A stretch of DNA of 64,000 nucleotides, taken from Scilla litardierei. Taxonomy: Eukaryota; Streptophyta; Magnoliopsida; Asparagales; Asparagaceae. The DNA lies in NCBI GenBank assembly GCA_030789695.1, contig CM061141.1, positions 169,646,807-169,710,806 on the forward strand, read 5' to 3'. Positions 22,251-33,324 of this stretch are shown piece by piece; position 1 is the stretch's first letter, and the number at the start of each line of letters is the position of its first letter. Below the pieces are notes generated by a model that saw nothing but the letters and a program-made list of their open reading frames with translations, was not told the DNA's origin and made no database searches. The translations under genes and the position numbers were made by a program.

Positions 22251-24056
22251 CAACAAGCTCAGAAAATGATATATAAAAATCATTTCAGTTGAAGATGACG
22301 ATATCCCGGTTATAATGGATATTTTTATAGAAGAAGATGGTGATTTCCCAATTTCGAATTTTGTCTTCTCTTACATTTAAGTTGAAGATGGCGATTTCCT
22401 GGTTCCAACAAACATTTTTTGGCCTAATTTTGTCTTTTTCGATATAATTTAATAAAACGATCCACATCTTTTGGAAAATGTGGAAAATAGTCTGGTGCTC
22501 ATAAATATCCGTAAAAATGTTAGTAGGAACCGGGAGATCGTCAACTTCAACAGGAAAATTAGAGAAGACAAAATTAGTCCAAAAATCTTATCATTTAATA
22601 AAACGATCCATATCTTCCAAAAAATGTGGACAATAGCCCGGAGCTCAGAAAAATCCGCAAAAATGTCCTTTGCGACCAAGAGAATACCATCTTCAACTAA
22701 AATATAAGAGAAGACAAAATTAGGCCAAAAAATCATCTTCTATAAAGATCGCCATCTTCAATTGGAAAATAAGAGAAGAAAACTTTGGTTATAAAAATAA
22801 TATTATTTAATAAAAAGATTCTTATCTTTCAAAAATGCAAAAAATAGCACCGACCTCGGAAAAATCCGTAAAAATGTCCGTTGAAACCGTGAGATCGCTC
22901 ACTTAAACTTAAAAATAATAGAAGACAAATTTAAGAAATAAAAATCATATCATTTAATAAAAACGTCCATATCTTCCATAAAATAAAGAAAATAGCATCG
23001 AGCTCAGAAAATCCGAAAAAATGTCTGTTGGACCATGGGATCGCTAGGTTCAAATGAAAAATTGGAGAAGACAAAATTTGGAAATAAAAATCATAAAATT
23101 TAATATAAAGATTCTTATTTTCCAAAAATGTAGAAAATATCCCCGAGCTCAGAAAAATCCGCAAAAATATCTGTCGGAACCGGGAGATCGCTAATTTTTT
23201 TTAAAAAAGCCAAAAATGAGCCAAAAATCATTTCATTTACTAAAACTGTCGATATTTTCAGGATAATACATTAAATAGTCCAGACTCAGAAAAATCCGCA
23301 AAAATGTCCGTTGGAACTGGGAGATCGCTATCATCAACCAAAAAATATGAGAATATAAATATTTTTAAAAAAATCATATCATTTAATAAAATGATCGATA
23401 TATTTCAGAAAATACTGAAACTAGTCTCGAGTCAGAAAACTCCGTAAAAATATCCGTTGGAACTGTGAGACCGCCATCTTCAAGTGAAAAAAAGAGAAGA
23501 CAAAATTAGGCTATAAAAATCATATCATTTAATAAAAAGATCCATATCTTCTGGAAAATGCAGTAAATAACTCCAATTTCAGAAAAATCTGCAAAAATAT
23601 CCATTGGAACCGAAAGATCACGATTTCACTGTTCCAACGGACATTTTTGGCCTAATTTTGTCTTCACTGATATTATTTAACAAAATGATCCATATATTTC
23701 AGAAAATGTGAAAAATAGCTCGCAGCTCAGAAATATCCGCAAAAATATCTGTTCGAACTGTGAGATCGCCAACTTATACTGGAAAAATAAGAGAAGACAA
23801 AATTAGGCCAAAAATCATATCAGTTAATAAAATGATCCATATCTTCCAAAAAATGTGGAAAATAACCCGGAGCTGAGAAAAATGCCCAAAAATGTCTGTT
23901 GGGACCTAGAGAATGCCATCTTCAACTGAAATATAAGAGAGACAATATTAGGCCAAAAAAATCAAATTATTCAATATAAAGATCACCACCTTCAACTAGA
24001 AAATAAGAGAAGACAAACTTAGCTTATAAAAATCATATCATTTAATAAAAAGAACC
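22251..24056 (+). repeat. Satellite A array 2, left flank of the CACTA element
   Basis: About 12 monomers. The block repeats the module of 17690-19610 and 47090-48985 in the same order, including the inverted sub-modules at 22260-22440 and 23625-23690 and the ATCACCACCTTCAACTAG monomer near 23981. It breaks off at about 24056, inside ATCATTTAATAAAAAGAACCATGG, where transposase sequence begins. Confidence 0.93.
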
Positions 24057-24059
24057 ATG

Positions 24060-26963
24060 GTTAAAAACTCGGCCACAACTTCATCGGCTAAGATTACGTC
24101 TTCTTCTTCATCATTATCATCATCTGTAACATCTTCGTATGCATAGGCTCTTGGCGGATTTCTAAGAACAACACAAGCATCGTATACCATTATATCTTTT
24201 ACATAAAACATTGTTTAGCATGGGTAGCAAATATATACTTGTCATTCTTGTAAATTTCCTGGTTTAGATTTACAACCGTGTAGCCAAATAGGTCCTTTTG
24301 TTTACCCTGCTCACACCAACGAACCTTAAATAACACATGACTAACATCCTTCTGATATCCATAGAAAATCTCAACATCATCTTCAACATGTCCATTGTAG
24401 AAGATCTGACCTTCTTTTGGTTGTTGATCTTTGCTAATTGCATACGATAATTGAGAGAAAGATGAGAAGATTCCACTATTCTGCATACATCGTTCCTTCT
24501 CGACGTCAATGGAATTAAATCTAAAACCATTGATACAATACCCCCCCATAACGATGTACTGTGCTATGCGGACCTCTGGCGTAGCTTTGAATGGCATCAT
24601 ATAGATGTACACCTCCCTCAATTTGTCGTTGAACCTTCATGAAAAAGATAAAAGATATTACTATATTAATAAGCTCGATATTAATTTTATTATAAGTATA
24701 AGTTAACATGTCTAATCTGTGCACATACCTGAATTTTCAACCATCCAGGAAATTCTTTGGAATGTGCGTCCGCAACTTTTTTGCTAAAAGTTTTGGCATT
24801 CAACTTTTTAAATACCTCTATCTTGTGACGACTGTGATACAAATAAAGAAAGCTTATATAACATTGGATTTAAACAAATACATCATTAAACAGGCAAAAT
24901 ACTTAGCTTTATTCCCTGCGATATAAGTCAAATATTGGTAGATTGTTTAGAACATATGCATGGGCTTGGCCAAGATCCATCATATTAAATCGTGTGTCCT
25001 CCCCCACGATCATTATAGAAGACAACATCCATCACTCTTGGCTTTCGATTGAGCTTTGTTTCAATATCCTGCAAATAACGAGAGATGAATATCAGGGTCT
25101 TGTGTGATGAATAATGTACAGCTATAGAACCTTCAGGTTTTGCACGATTGTGCAGTATTTGTTTAATAAACCCTAGAAACCTGCAAGCTAAAAATCATAA
25201 AAATAATTAAATGTATGGCTGTACTGATTGTCTCCATCAAAAAGCATTAAAGTGAATAAGCATATACCTCTCAATAGAATACATCCACCGATATTGTACT
25301 GGTCCTGCAATGTGTGCCTCTTGTGCCAGGTGCACAGTGAGATGAACCATGATCGTGAAGAAAGAGGGCGTAAAAAGTTTTTCCATATTGCACAGTGTAA
25401 GGATGACACATCTCTCTAACTCCTCAAACTCAGCGTCATCTATCACCTTAGAGCACACCTGCTTAAAGTAACCATAGAATGGTACCAAAACTGAAGCCAG
25501 CCTCTTATCAACATGACGAAATGCAACCGGAAGCATCTGATGCAGTAAGATATGGTAATCATGGGTTTTCAAACCGAAAATCTTCCTTTCATTTACATGC
25601 ACACATCTAGATATATTTGAAGCATATCCATCTGGTGTCTTCAAGGACTTAAGAAACATAAGGAGGTTATGGATCTCATATGTAAAAAGTGTAGCACACG
25701 ATGGTGGCAGTTCGTACTTTTTATTTTCCTTCTGAATGGCCAGTAATTCAGGACGTATCTCCAATTGATTTAAATCAAGTCTCGCCTTTAATCCATCTTT
25801 CGACTTTGCCGAGTCTTGTAAAATGGTGTACAAGAGATTTTCACAAATATTCTTTTCTATGTGCATGACGTCCAGGTTGTGACGTATTTTCAAACTCATC
25901 GAATATGGCAACTGAAAGAAAATATTGAACTTTATCCATCCAACTGGGAGTATTGTCCTCTCTGTTGTGTCTTCTTCTGGTCTAGGCTTTCGTTGCTTTC
26001 TTGTTCTTGATTTCTCCTTTCTCGTTCTCTTTCCCTTTGAAATCTTCCTTCTCACACCAAGAGGATTCTCCTTGATATATCTTTTCTTTCCAAACTTTAC
26101 TCTATGCAAAGGATGAAGCGCCTCGAATATGTCCTCTCCACTTAGCTGTTTTGGTGCTCCTTTCGATTCGATTTCACCATCAAATAATCTTCCATGTCGT
26201 CTATATTTATGATCTACAATCAACCATCTTCTGTGCTTCCAAAAGCATTGCTTATGGCTAAATTTCAAGTACTTTCCTCATAGCTTGTCGTGCAAACTGG
26301 ACATGAAAATTTACCCTTCGTCGACCAACCAGATAGGTTACCATATGCGGGAATGACATTAATTGTCCATAAAACAATTGCCTGCATGCGAAAGTTTTGC
26401 TTTGTAAAGGCATCGAATGTGTTCACACCCTCTTCCCATAAAAGCTTCAAATCATCAATCAACGCCTGCAGGAAACATCGATATCATTACCCGATGAATA
26501 TTTCCCAGGGATCAAGAGTGACACTATCATGTGTGGCTGCTTCATACACATATGAGGAGGAAGGTTATACGGGGTCACCAACACTGGCCATGTCGACCAC
26601 CCAGAGCTCATCACTCCAAAAGGATTAAATCCGTCGCTTGCATAACCAAGTCTAATGTTTCGTTGCTCCCTTGAAAAGTCTGGATAAATTCTATCAATAT
26701 GCTTCCATGCCTCACAATCTACATGATGCCTCAGTTTCCATCATCTACACGTCCGGTTGCGTGCCATCGCATTTTCCCAGCCAATTCAGCAGAAATGAAT
26801 AACCTCTGCAGCCTAGGAATAATTAGGAAATAACGGAGAACCTTTGCAGCAATCTTTTTCTTCTTCTTTTGGACTATATGACCTTCCTTATTTGAACCTA
26901 TACTTTGTTGAACTTTCCACTGTGGTACATGACAGGATGGGCATTCATTTAAATCCTTATTCT
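24060..26963 (-). pseudogene. CACTA transposase: TNP2 catalytic part, DUF4218 and DUF4216 (broken)
   Basis: Read from high to low coordinates. TNP2 (Transposase_21) begins at the nested insertion with NKDLNECPSCHVPQWKV, then the signature GYASDGFNPFGVMSSGW (near 26640-26590), with the Asp expected to be catalytic, and NLSGWSTKGKFSCPVC (near 26320). DUF4218 covers about 25267-25900 (LPVAFRHVDKRLA, FFTIMVHLTVHLAQEAHIAG, YRWMYSIER), then an intron to about 25187 and FLGFIKQILHNRAKPEGSIA. DUF4216 lies at 24199-24621 (INGFRFNS, DVSHVLFKVRW, FGYTVVNLN), ending in an acidic tail. Damage: frameshifts near 26736, 26270 and 25010. The long frames start with non-ATG codons because they are fragments of one gene. 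The family cuts and pastes CACTA DNA. This copy is dead. Confidence 0.88.
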
Positions 26964-27230
26964 CACTACTACAAAAAAAACGCTTGCATAGCGCTTTTTT
27001 TTACACTTGGATAGCGCTTTTAAGCGCTATCCAAGCTACCGCTATGGTAGCTTGGATAGCGCTTTTAAAAGCGCTATCGTAGTGCTTTACTAAGATAGCG
27101 CTTATAAAAGCGCTATCCAAGCTACCGCGATGGTAGCTTGGATAGCGCTTTTTAAAGCGCTATCGTAGTGGTTTACTAAGATAGCGCTTTTGGAAGCGCT
27201 ATTGAAGATTACTCGAGAAATTTTGATTTA
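26964..27230. repeat. Left terminal and subterminal repeats of the nested CACTA
   Basis: The CACTACTAC terminus is followed by six or more blocks of GATAGCGCTT and AAGCGCTATC arranged as palindromes around AAGCTACCGC-type spacers. In known CACTA elements such subterminal motifs bind the TNPA-type protein; that role is inferred here. Confidence 0.85.
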
Positions 27231-27254
27231 TACCTTGTATAGCACTTTTTAATG

Positions 27255-27385
27255 TTTGGACTGGCTGTGGCTAATTAACATTAGCCACGGACTGCCCGTG
27301 GCTAATGAGTATTAGCCACGGACTGGCCGTGGTTAATACTCATTAGCCACGGATTAGCCACGGCCTGTCTGTGGCTAATGTTTTA
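27255..27385. repeat. GCCACGG inverted-repeat cluster
   Basis: Alternating ATTAGCCACGGACTG and CCGTGGCTAAT blocks, at least six. The same core motif lies beside the terminus of the outer CACTA (11935-12080 and 39165-39290), although the two elements have different TIRs. It may be a shared subterminal motif or a remnant of another element. Confidence 0.7.
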
Positions 27386-27389
27386 TTTT

Positions 27390-27979
27390 TAAAAAAAAGA
27401 AAATCAAACAAATTTTGTATTAAAATTCCCAAAATAACATTTCAAGATAAAAGTCACTCGGTCAAATACACACAAAAGCCAAACAGACGCATACACAGAC
27501 ACAAATAATATTTCAAGATAAAAGTCACAAATACACAGACACAAATAATATTTCAAGATAAAAGTCACTCGGGCATTGTTTTAAATTTCAAAGCATACAC
27601 CGTCACATCACTTCATTCATGTTGCAACTACGACATGCACACCAAACAGACACCAATATATTGAGCACAATGCCTTCTTGATGAAAAATAACTTGGCAAC
27701 TAATATGTCTATAAATCCAATCCAGGCAAGCCAGAGGAGCAGTGCCAGGCAAGCCAGAGGAGCGTAAAGGGTGCTGGCAAGGCTTCGCTACTGTCCTCTC
27801 GATGTTCTCGGTGACCAAGCATCCTCCCAAGCCGAGGGTCCATCTTCAGGTAATTAGCTGAAAATTTCAAACACTGTGTTAGCTTGGGAAAAATAAAAAT
27901 CAAAAAATAAAAGTTGGAGAAAACTGGGATTAAAAAATTGAGAGCATTGATCAATTTGGTTTTTTTTCCTACTGTATCT
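27390..27979. other. Interior of nested CACTA, no recognised gene
   Basis: It contains a direct repeat of AATAATATTTCAAGATAAAAGTCAC near 27500-27570. A minus-strand exon-like frame around 27700-27850 (MDPRLGRMLGHREHRED) follows a CAG-like acceptor. I do not recognise the product; it may be a further captured fragment. Confidence 0.35.
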
Positions 27980-27989
27980 GTTGATCAAG

Positions 27990-28518
27990 ATAGCTGGGCA
28001 CAAAGAGGAAGCTCAGCTTGACAGGGTGCTGGACTACCCTGCGGCAATTGATGAGCACCGATGTCCTCCGTCGGATTCTAAGCACATGACGATCCCTGCA
28101 GAGACACCCACTGAACTTGGAGATCCTCTTGAAGCTATCAAACGTCATGCCAAGATTGGTGGATGGAATATTGACCCACATGAGGTCAGTTCATTTCTTT
28201 TTATCATCAACTGAGTCAAATCATCATCTGCATAAGAAACAATCTTCTTTGGTAATGGCTTAGAATTGAGAATTACACACATCTGGTAACTAAATTAACA
28301 TGAAGTTAAGAGAAACGAAAACGAAATATCTTCCGTGTTTTTGTTCTTTCGGTTTATGTATAATTAATCGGTCAGATATCGTATGTTGCCACTAGCACAT
28401 AGAGTTTCATGAGAAAATAGGTCAGGGGACTACTGCTGACATTTACAGAGGGACTTGGAGAGGCCTCGAGGTTGCTGTTAAGTGCATATTCCCAAGTTAC
28501 TTCCAAACAAACGAATAC
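27990..28518 (+). pseudogene. Captured protein-kinase fragment (two exons)
   Basis: Exon 1 ends at 28184 after GGWNIDPHE with a GTCAGT donor. Intron 28185-28395 (211 bp) ends in CTAG. Exon 2, from 28396, continues in the same phase with HIEFHEKIGQGTTADIYRG and VAVKCIFPSYFQTNE, then a stop at about 28518. GQGTTADIYRG is the glycine-rich ATP loop and VAVK holds the ATP-anchoring Lys of kinase subdomain II. The sequence looks like a plant Raf-like or tyrosine-kinase-like Ser/Thr kinase. The catalytic loop, DFG and C-lobe are absent, so it cannot be an active kinase. The retained intron shows capture from genomic DNA, not cDNA. Confidence 0.72.
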
Positions 28519-28579
28519 AATATTGACTAGTCTTGAATGAAGCAGAAAACTCATTATGAATTAGACAAGCAAATATTGT

Positions 28580-28711
28580 GTATGCAAATGGAGCTACATA
28601 GTCAGGAAAATGAAAAGGTACACTAACTGCAAACTGCCCATCTTTATATGGTAGCTTCTGAGACCAACAGACTTTAATAGAGATATCACATCCTCCGTCA
28701 ACCTTAAACAT
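28580..28711 (-). pseudogene. Captured exon of an inter-alpha-trypsin-inhibitor-like (VWA) protein
   Basis: The minus frame reads VDGGCDISIKVCWSQKLPY then KDGQFAVSVPFHFPDYVAPF. This combination of WSQKL, DGQF and VPF.FP.YV resembles the region before the VWA domain of plant inter-alpha-trypsin inhibitor heavy-chain-related proteins. It is one exon-sized piece (about 42 residues) lying tail to tail with the kinase fragment. Identification is from memory of the family and should be checked by protein search. Confidence 0.5.
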
Positions 28712-31700
28712 GGATAGAAGAAGATTAATTAATCAAAAATCAAACAATTAGAACAGTAGAAAACAGAAAGATCAACTTCGACACCTAGAATGCAACCCTG
28801 TTAGCCAAACCATACTTAACTTGAGAAAACCAATTATCTCACAATTGATCATCAATCAAATGAAACAAACCAAGAGAAAAATTATGAAACAACAATGCCA
28901 TCATAAATGAAACAATATTAAACTATGATATATCAGTTTAAAATCATTAAGAAGAAACAATAAGTTGATCTCCTAGCAAGATGAATTAATAAATTCATTG
29001 CTTATCAAACTGATTTGAGTTGTTACTATGATCACATTCTTTACCTTAAATGACATAAAATAAAGACAAAGTTAATTTTAAGAAAACATGCTTACAGATC
29101 AAACTGCTTACACAATAACAACCAATGAGATGGAACTAATCAGTACAAGCCAATAACTTACAATTACCACAGTTACAAGAACAACAAAAGCTGTACAGGT
29201 GCCGCAGAGTACAGGTGAAAGTGACACAGTAAACTTTCCACACAAAAATTCCTGGCTACTTTTCATTGCATAGATGCTAATGCAAATATGCCTATCTATT
29301 CAATAACAACATAACCAATCATTCCAATCAGCAGTTGGATAAATTTGATTAAGATATTTATTATACCTCATCATGACTAGATATCTTTATGAGGTATCCA
29401 TATTACAGCAAAAGGGTGATAACATGTAAATATAGTATTGGAGTGTCGGCTTGGAATGCTATTCAGTAACAACAAAACCAATCATTTCAATCAGCATTTG
29501 GATAAATTTGATTAAGATATTTATTAGACCTCATCGTGACTAGATATCCTTACGAGGTATCCATATAACCACAAAAGGGTGATAACATGTAAATATAATA
29601 TTGGAGTGTCTGCCTGGAATGCTATGAAATGTCATCTAAATGTCTAGGTGTCCAAAATGTCGTAAACATCCAAAGTTGAGATGCATAGATCACAAGCTAC
29701 CAATAGTTGAAGACAACCGAGAAAAAAATGCTAAATTTCTAAAATCACAGTTAGATGCTCTTTCATTGAATGAGGCATTAGGAAAAACTCACAAATCTAA
29801 AACCTAAAACCCCCCATGATCATATTCAAGTGCTTGTACTCATTCAAAGTTGACATGCATGTTTCCATTTAGTGTGCTAGCTAAATGTATACAAGCTCTA
29901 CACAATCCTAACTGTAAGAATCAAAGCAAATATCATCTACAAATATCATCTGAAAGAATACACAATCCTGGATATTGACACCCTTTACGGATATCCAAGT
30001 ACGATTATCATTATCCCCTGAATGACATGAAGTCTTTGTACGTAAGGCAATGTTTATCGTCGCTGGGTGTCATTTGTAATCTGAGAGCTCTGGGAACCCA
30101 TAATAAGATATGATTCCAATTGGGATGCTGGGTCTGCACCATTACAGTCATTAAATAGTATCAAATAGTGTTATCGTGTCAAGTAACGATATCTGACCTG
30201 AATTAAGTAAATGAGTAGAAAATGACGACAATAAATTTTATCTGGTAATTACCATTGCTCATACTGCCTGACTAATGTCTTTGCTGCATTTGGCTTGAAC
30301 TAGAAGCTGTGCTGCCACATACAGAGCATAGGATGTCACGGTGTTAAGTGAGAATTTACCGTTAGAATTGTTCAACTGTCAACGAAAAGATCCCTTACAT
30401 TTCTCCTCTTTGATCTGGGGGGCACCAATGTATTTGGAAGATGTTCTATTCCGCCCTTAGCTAGCACCGTTGAAATCTATTCCACTGTAACCCCTCTTTG
30501 ACAAGCTCTTCCAGCCTGGATGTGAGAAATAATTCAAAAAAAGAACACAAACAAGGGATACATGTCTTATAGGATGAACGCAACAGAGCAATAACAACTT
30601 GATTTCTGAGCACATTTATACTAAATATGCTGAAAACTCATGATATTCAGCTTCTGTGCACATTTATACTAAATATGTTGAAAACACTTGATATTCAGCT
30701 TATGGATGGTTTATGTTATGCAGATGCACCCGAGAGGCTAGACTTTTTTCGCTTGGACGATGCATGCCGTGAAAGTGAGAGTATTCACACTTCGGATGCC
30801 TTTGAAAATAGCCTGGCTTAACTAATATTACGTAATTGCACAAAACATATTAATTAGTTGTAGGAAAAACATAGTGATTGATCCATCCATCTGTGGAAAC
30901 AGTCAAATAGTTAAAACTCTCCCATCCTAAACTAATTTGGATATGTAGATCAAGATGAAGATGAACGGATCATCCCAGAATGGTCCAGCATGGAATTATC
31001 AAGAACACATGAAGATTCCTCCAACATCATGTTCATTTGTTTAATAATGGGAAGCTATTAGAATCTTGATAGGAGCCAATGGGATGGTAACATATCAGTT
31101 TCGCTATGGGGATCTCCCTGCAATGGTCAATTGCAGTCCCCTTGTTCCCTATGTGACATCCATTTTACCACCGAATTTAAAAAAGAACCAAACTTTCAGA
31201 GTAAAAACCACATTTTAAAACAAAAAAATGCAAGAAAATTATCAAATGAAACACATTCTGTTTTTTAACCTACAAAACTGATATTGAAATTACAAATTAA
31301 CATTAACAGAAAATTTTTATAAACTAAGATTTAATATCAAGATTGACGGAACGCACCATGCATTTCAAAGAAAGAAAGACAAGGAGAACTAGAAAGACAT
31401 GACAAATTCAAGCAAGACGTATTCTGCACAGATCTGACATGTGGCCTAGAGTATCCCCCATATACTCATATACCCGAACAGATATTATATAATGTGGTAG
31501 GGAGTTGAAGTATACACACTTTATCGGTGAGTAATTTGGTGCTTATTTAACTCGATAATTGCATAAAAGTCCTGATTCATTTGTCAAATATGATGTCAGA
31601 AGATGATAAATGTGCGAGCACAAAGTGAGGTGAATCAAATCAACAAATTAAAATAAATCATCCTAATTCTAAAACTGAAAACTTAGATGGATAAACCTTG

Positions 31701-32146
31701 TATACGGTCCTGGTCTTAATTGTGAAACTTAAAAGAACAAATCTCTGTAGGTAACACAAAAGGCAGAATATTATTTTCCTAATCTCGTCATGTTCTAAGC
31801 ACCATAATTCATGTAACCAACTGCAATGGATTTTAACCCTAGAAGGATTTAAAAAATCTTTAGGAGAGACCAAATTTGTGCCGACCTATCAAATCAATGT
31901 AATATTCAGAAAAATCACTCTGTAATCATCTTGTTGGCAATCAGTTTTGTTGTCTAGCTAATTTCATGGATTTCATATGACAACATTTAAGATAAGGCAT
32001 TACAAATCAAACCACCCTACTTCTTCCCCAATAGCACAATACAAACCTTGTACAAAAAGGATACTGCAAGCGCCTGCATTATTCAAATGTTTATTTCAAG
32101 TAGTTAGATTGAAGCCAAGTATCTATAATACATATGCATCGTCGAG
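28712..32146. other. AT-rich interior of the nested CACTA, no recognised gene
   Basis: Mostly non-coding and AT-rich. It holds the 165-bp tandem duplication at 29294-29625 and a small direct repeat at 30610-30700 around TTTATACTAAATATG. A plus-strand exon-like frame at about 30720-30821 (DAPERLDFFRLDDACRE) follows TTATGTTATGCAG, a plausible acceptor, and may be another captured exon of unknown origin. Around 30400-30530 there is further GC-richer exon-like sequence that I cannot identify. Confidence 0.4.
29294..29625 (+). repeat. Tandem duplication of a 165-bp unit
   Basis: CTATTCAATAACAACATAACC at 29294 and CTATTCAGTAACAACAAAACC at 29459 start two copies that stay alike through GATAACATGTAAATATA and GGAATGCTAT, with about 10% divergence. 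Confidence 0.85.
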
Positions 32147-32152
32147 GCTTAC

Positions 32153-32632
32153 CCTTATTTGATCATACTCGTATCTGTTGACTCCGAGAGGCCAGTTCGA
32201 GAACGTGCCCTTGTAGAACCTGTCGGACCACCACCGAGGGACTAGTGTGTCAGATGAGTTGCGTATGTCGTTACCGAACATGGACCTGAAAACCTCCATC
32301 GCTTCTGCCTTCGTCTCCTTGTCCACTGATGCTCTATCATCCGCAATTCCTCGTCAGTGACGGTCACTAGCAGCACATTGGCTCCTGGGTATTGCTTCTC
32401 AAATTGCTACAACATAACATTGTACAAACTAATTAATCTTATGTTAGCAGCCATTTTTGCATCCAGTGATGCTCCAGTTGAGGGCAAAATTTACCTACCA
32501 AATTGGATAATATCCTCTCTTGTCACTAGCATATAGGAAGAACTCAATCCCATTTCCCTCAGGCCAGAACTTAAGAGGGAATTTTAGGAATATCTTGGTG
32601 TATACTACCATGTCGAACTGATATATTGCCGC
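32153..32632 (-). pseudogene. Captured polyamine oxidase fragment
   Basis: Read on the minus strand, AIYQFDMVVYTKIFLKFPLK and FWPEGNGIEFFLYASDKRGY (to 32498) are followed by an intron-like 91 bp (32407-32497). Then come QFEKQYPGANVLLVTVTDEE, EAMEVFRSMFG and VPRWWSDRFYKGTFSNWPLG, NRYEYDQIR, ending at 32153 with an exon-like AGG/GTAAGC donor. These are highly characteristic of plant FAD-dependent polyamine oxidases (maize PAO type). The piece covers a C-terminal part only and lacks the FAD-binding N-terminus and the final FTGEHTS block. Damage: a frameshift near 32335, and the intron donor does not restore phase. It cannot make an active enzyme. It has the same orientation as the H2A exon upstream of it. 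Confidence 0.85.
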
Positions 32633-32765
32633 ATTTTTTCCTTGGACTTTGCTGATATTTTTTGCTCTTCAGATGCAGACAAGGACCTCACAATCTCATT
32701 CCCAACCAAAATATCAGAGAATGACTTCGACCTGAATTCTTCATTCAACAAGTTAGACATAAGTG
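32633..32765 (-). other. Unidentified coding-like piece between H2A and polyamine oxidase fragments
   Basis: The minus frame holds MSNLLNEEFRSKSFSDILVG and LSASEEQKIS. It could be an exon of a further captured gene or a derived polyamine oxidase exon. I do not recognise it. Confidence 0.25.
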
Positions 32766-32870
32766 TTCTTGGACAGTAACCCTAGTTTCCACCAACGCAA
32801 AAATCGGGCAAAATCAAACAAGAACAAAAAGTAAAACCCTAACCCCAACTTTAAAGGCTTCAGATCATAC

Positions 32871-33068
32871 CTCGACAGCAATATACTCACGGACCGCCGA
32901 TAGATACACCGGAGCGCCGGTGCCGACCCTCTCGGCATACTTTCCGGCCTTTAAGAACCTGGCGATCCGACCGACGGGGAACTGGAGCCCGGCCTTGTGC
33001 GACCTCGACACCGACTTCGAGCTCTTCAGCTTGCCCCTTCTGCCCTTTGTCGCCGTCGCAGGACTCAT
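32871..33068 (-). pseudogene. Captured exon 1 of an H2A.X-type histone
   Basis: ATG at 33068 opens 66 codons ending at 32871 with a GAG/GTATGA splice donor. That is the intron position usual in plant H2A genes, after the ...EYLAAE... segment. Landmarks are [32 protein letters not shown], and [22 protein letters not shown] and the Ser in VYLSAV point to the H2A.X-type subfamily rather than H2A.W or H2A.Z. Several positions differ from the near-invariant histone fold: G-T-GAPVY, AVREY and EYIAVE where AGAPVY, AVLEY and EYLAAE are expected. About 200 bp of 5' untranslated sequence upstream (to about 33290) also seems captured. The acidic patch, C-terminus and SQEF tail are missing, so it is a fragment. 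Confidence 0.9.
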
Positions 33069-33324
33069 CTTCGATGGAATGAAGTTGGGTAGAGAAATCG
33101 AGAGAGGGGAAGGAACAAAAGAGCAAGGTTTGAGAGAGGGCTTCGGATCGGGCGGCGGACTCGGGGCCCCTCGAGCGGAGGCGGCGAGTGGAGGCTGGAT
33201 GGTCGCAGAGTCCGCCAATCTCTTTAGATCAGAACCTCATGAGCGCAAGAGAAAATGGCAGGCTTGAGAGCGGAGAATAGAGGGAATCAGGAAATTTTCC
33301 CACTTTTACGTCTGGGATATTTTT

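Noticed and set aside
21648..22292. Long frames across 21751-22250
   Set aside because: They are composed of N; this is gap sequence.
33069..33218. In-frame 50-residue N-terminal extension of the histone fragment
   Set aside because: It is the translated 5' leader. H2A starts at MSPATATKG and the extension is unlike any histone.
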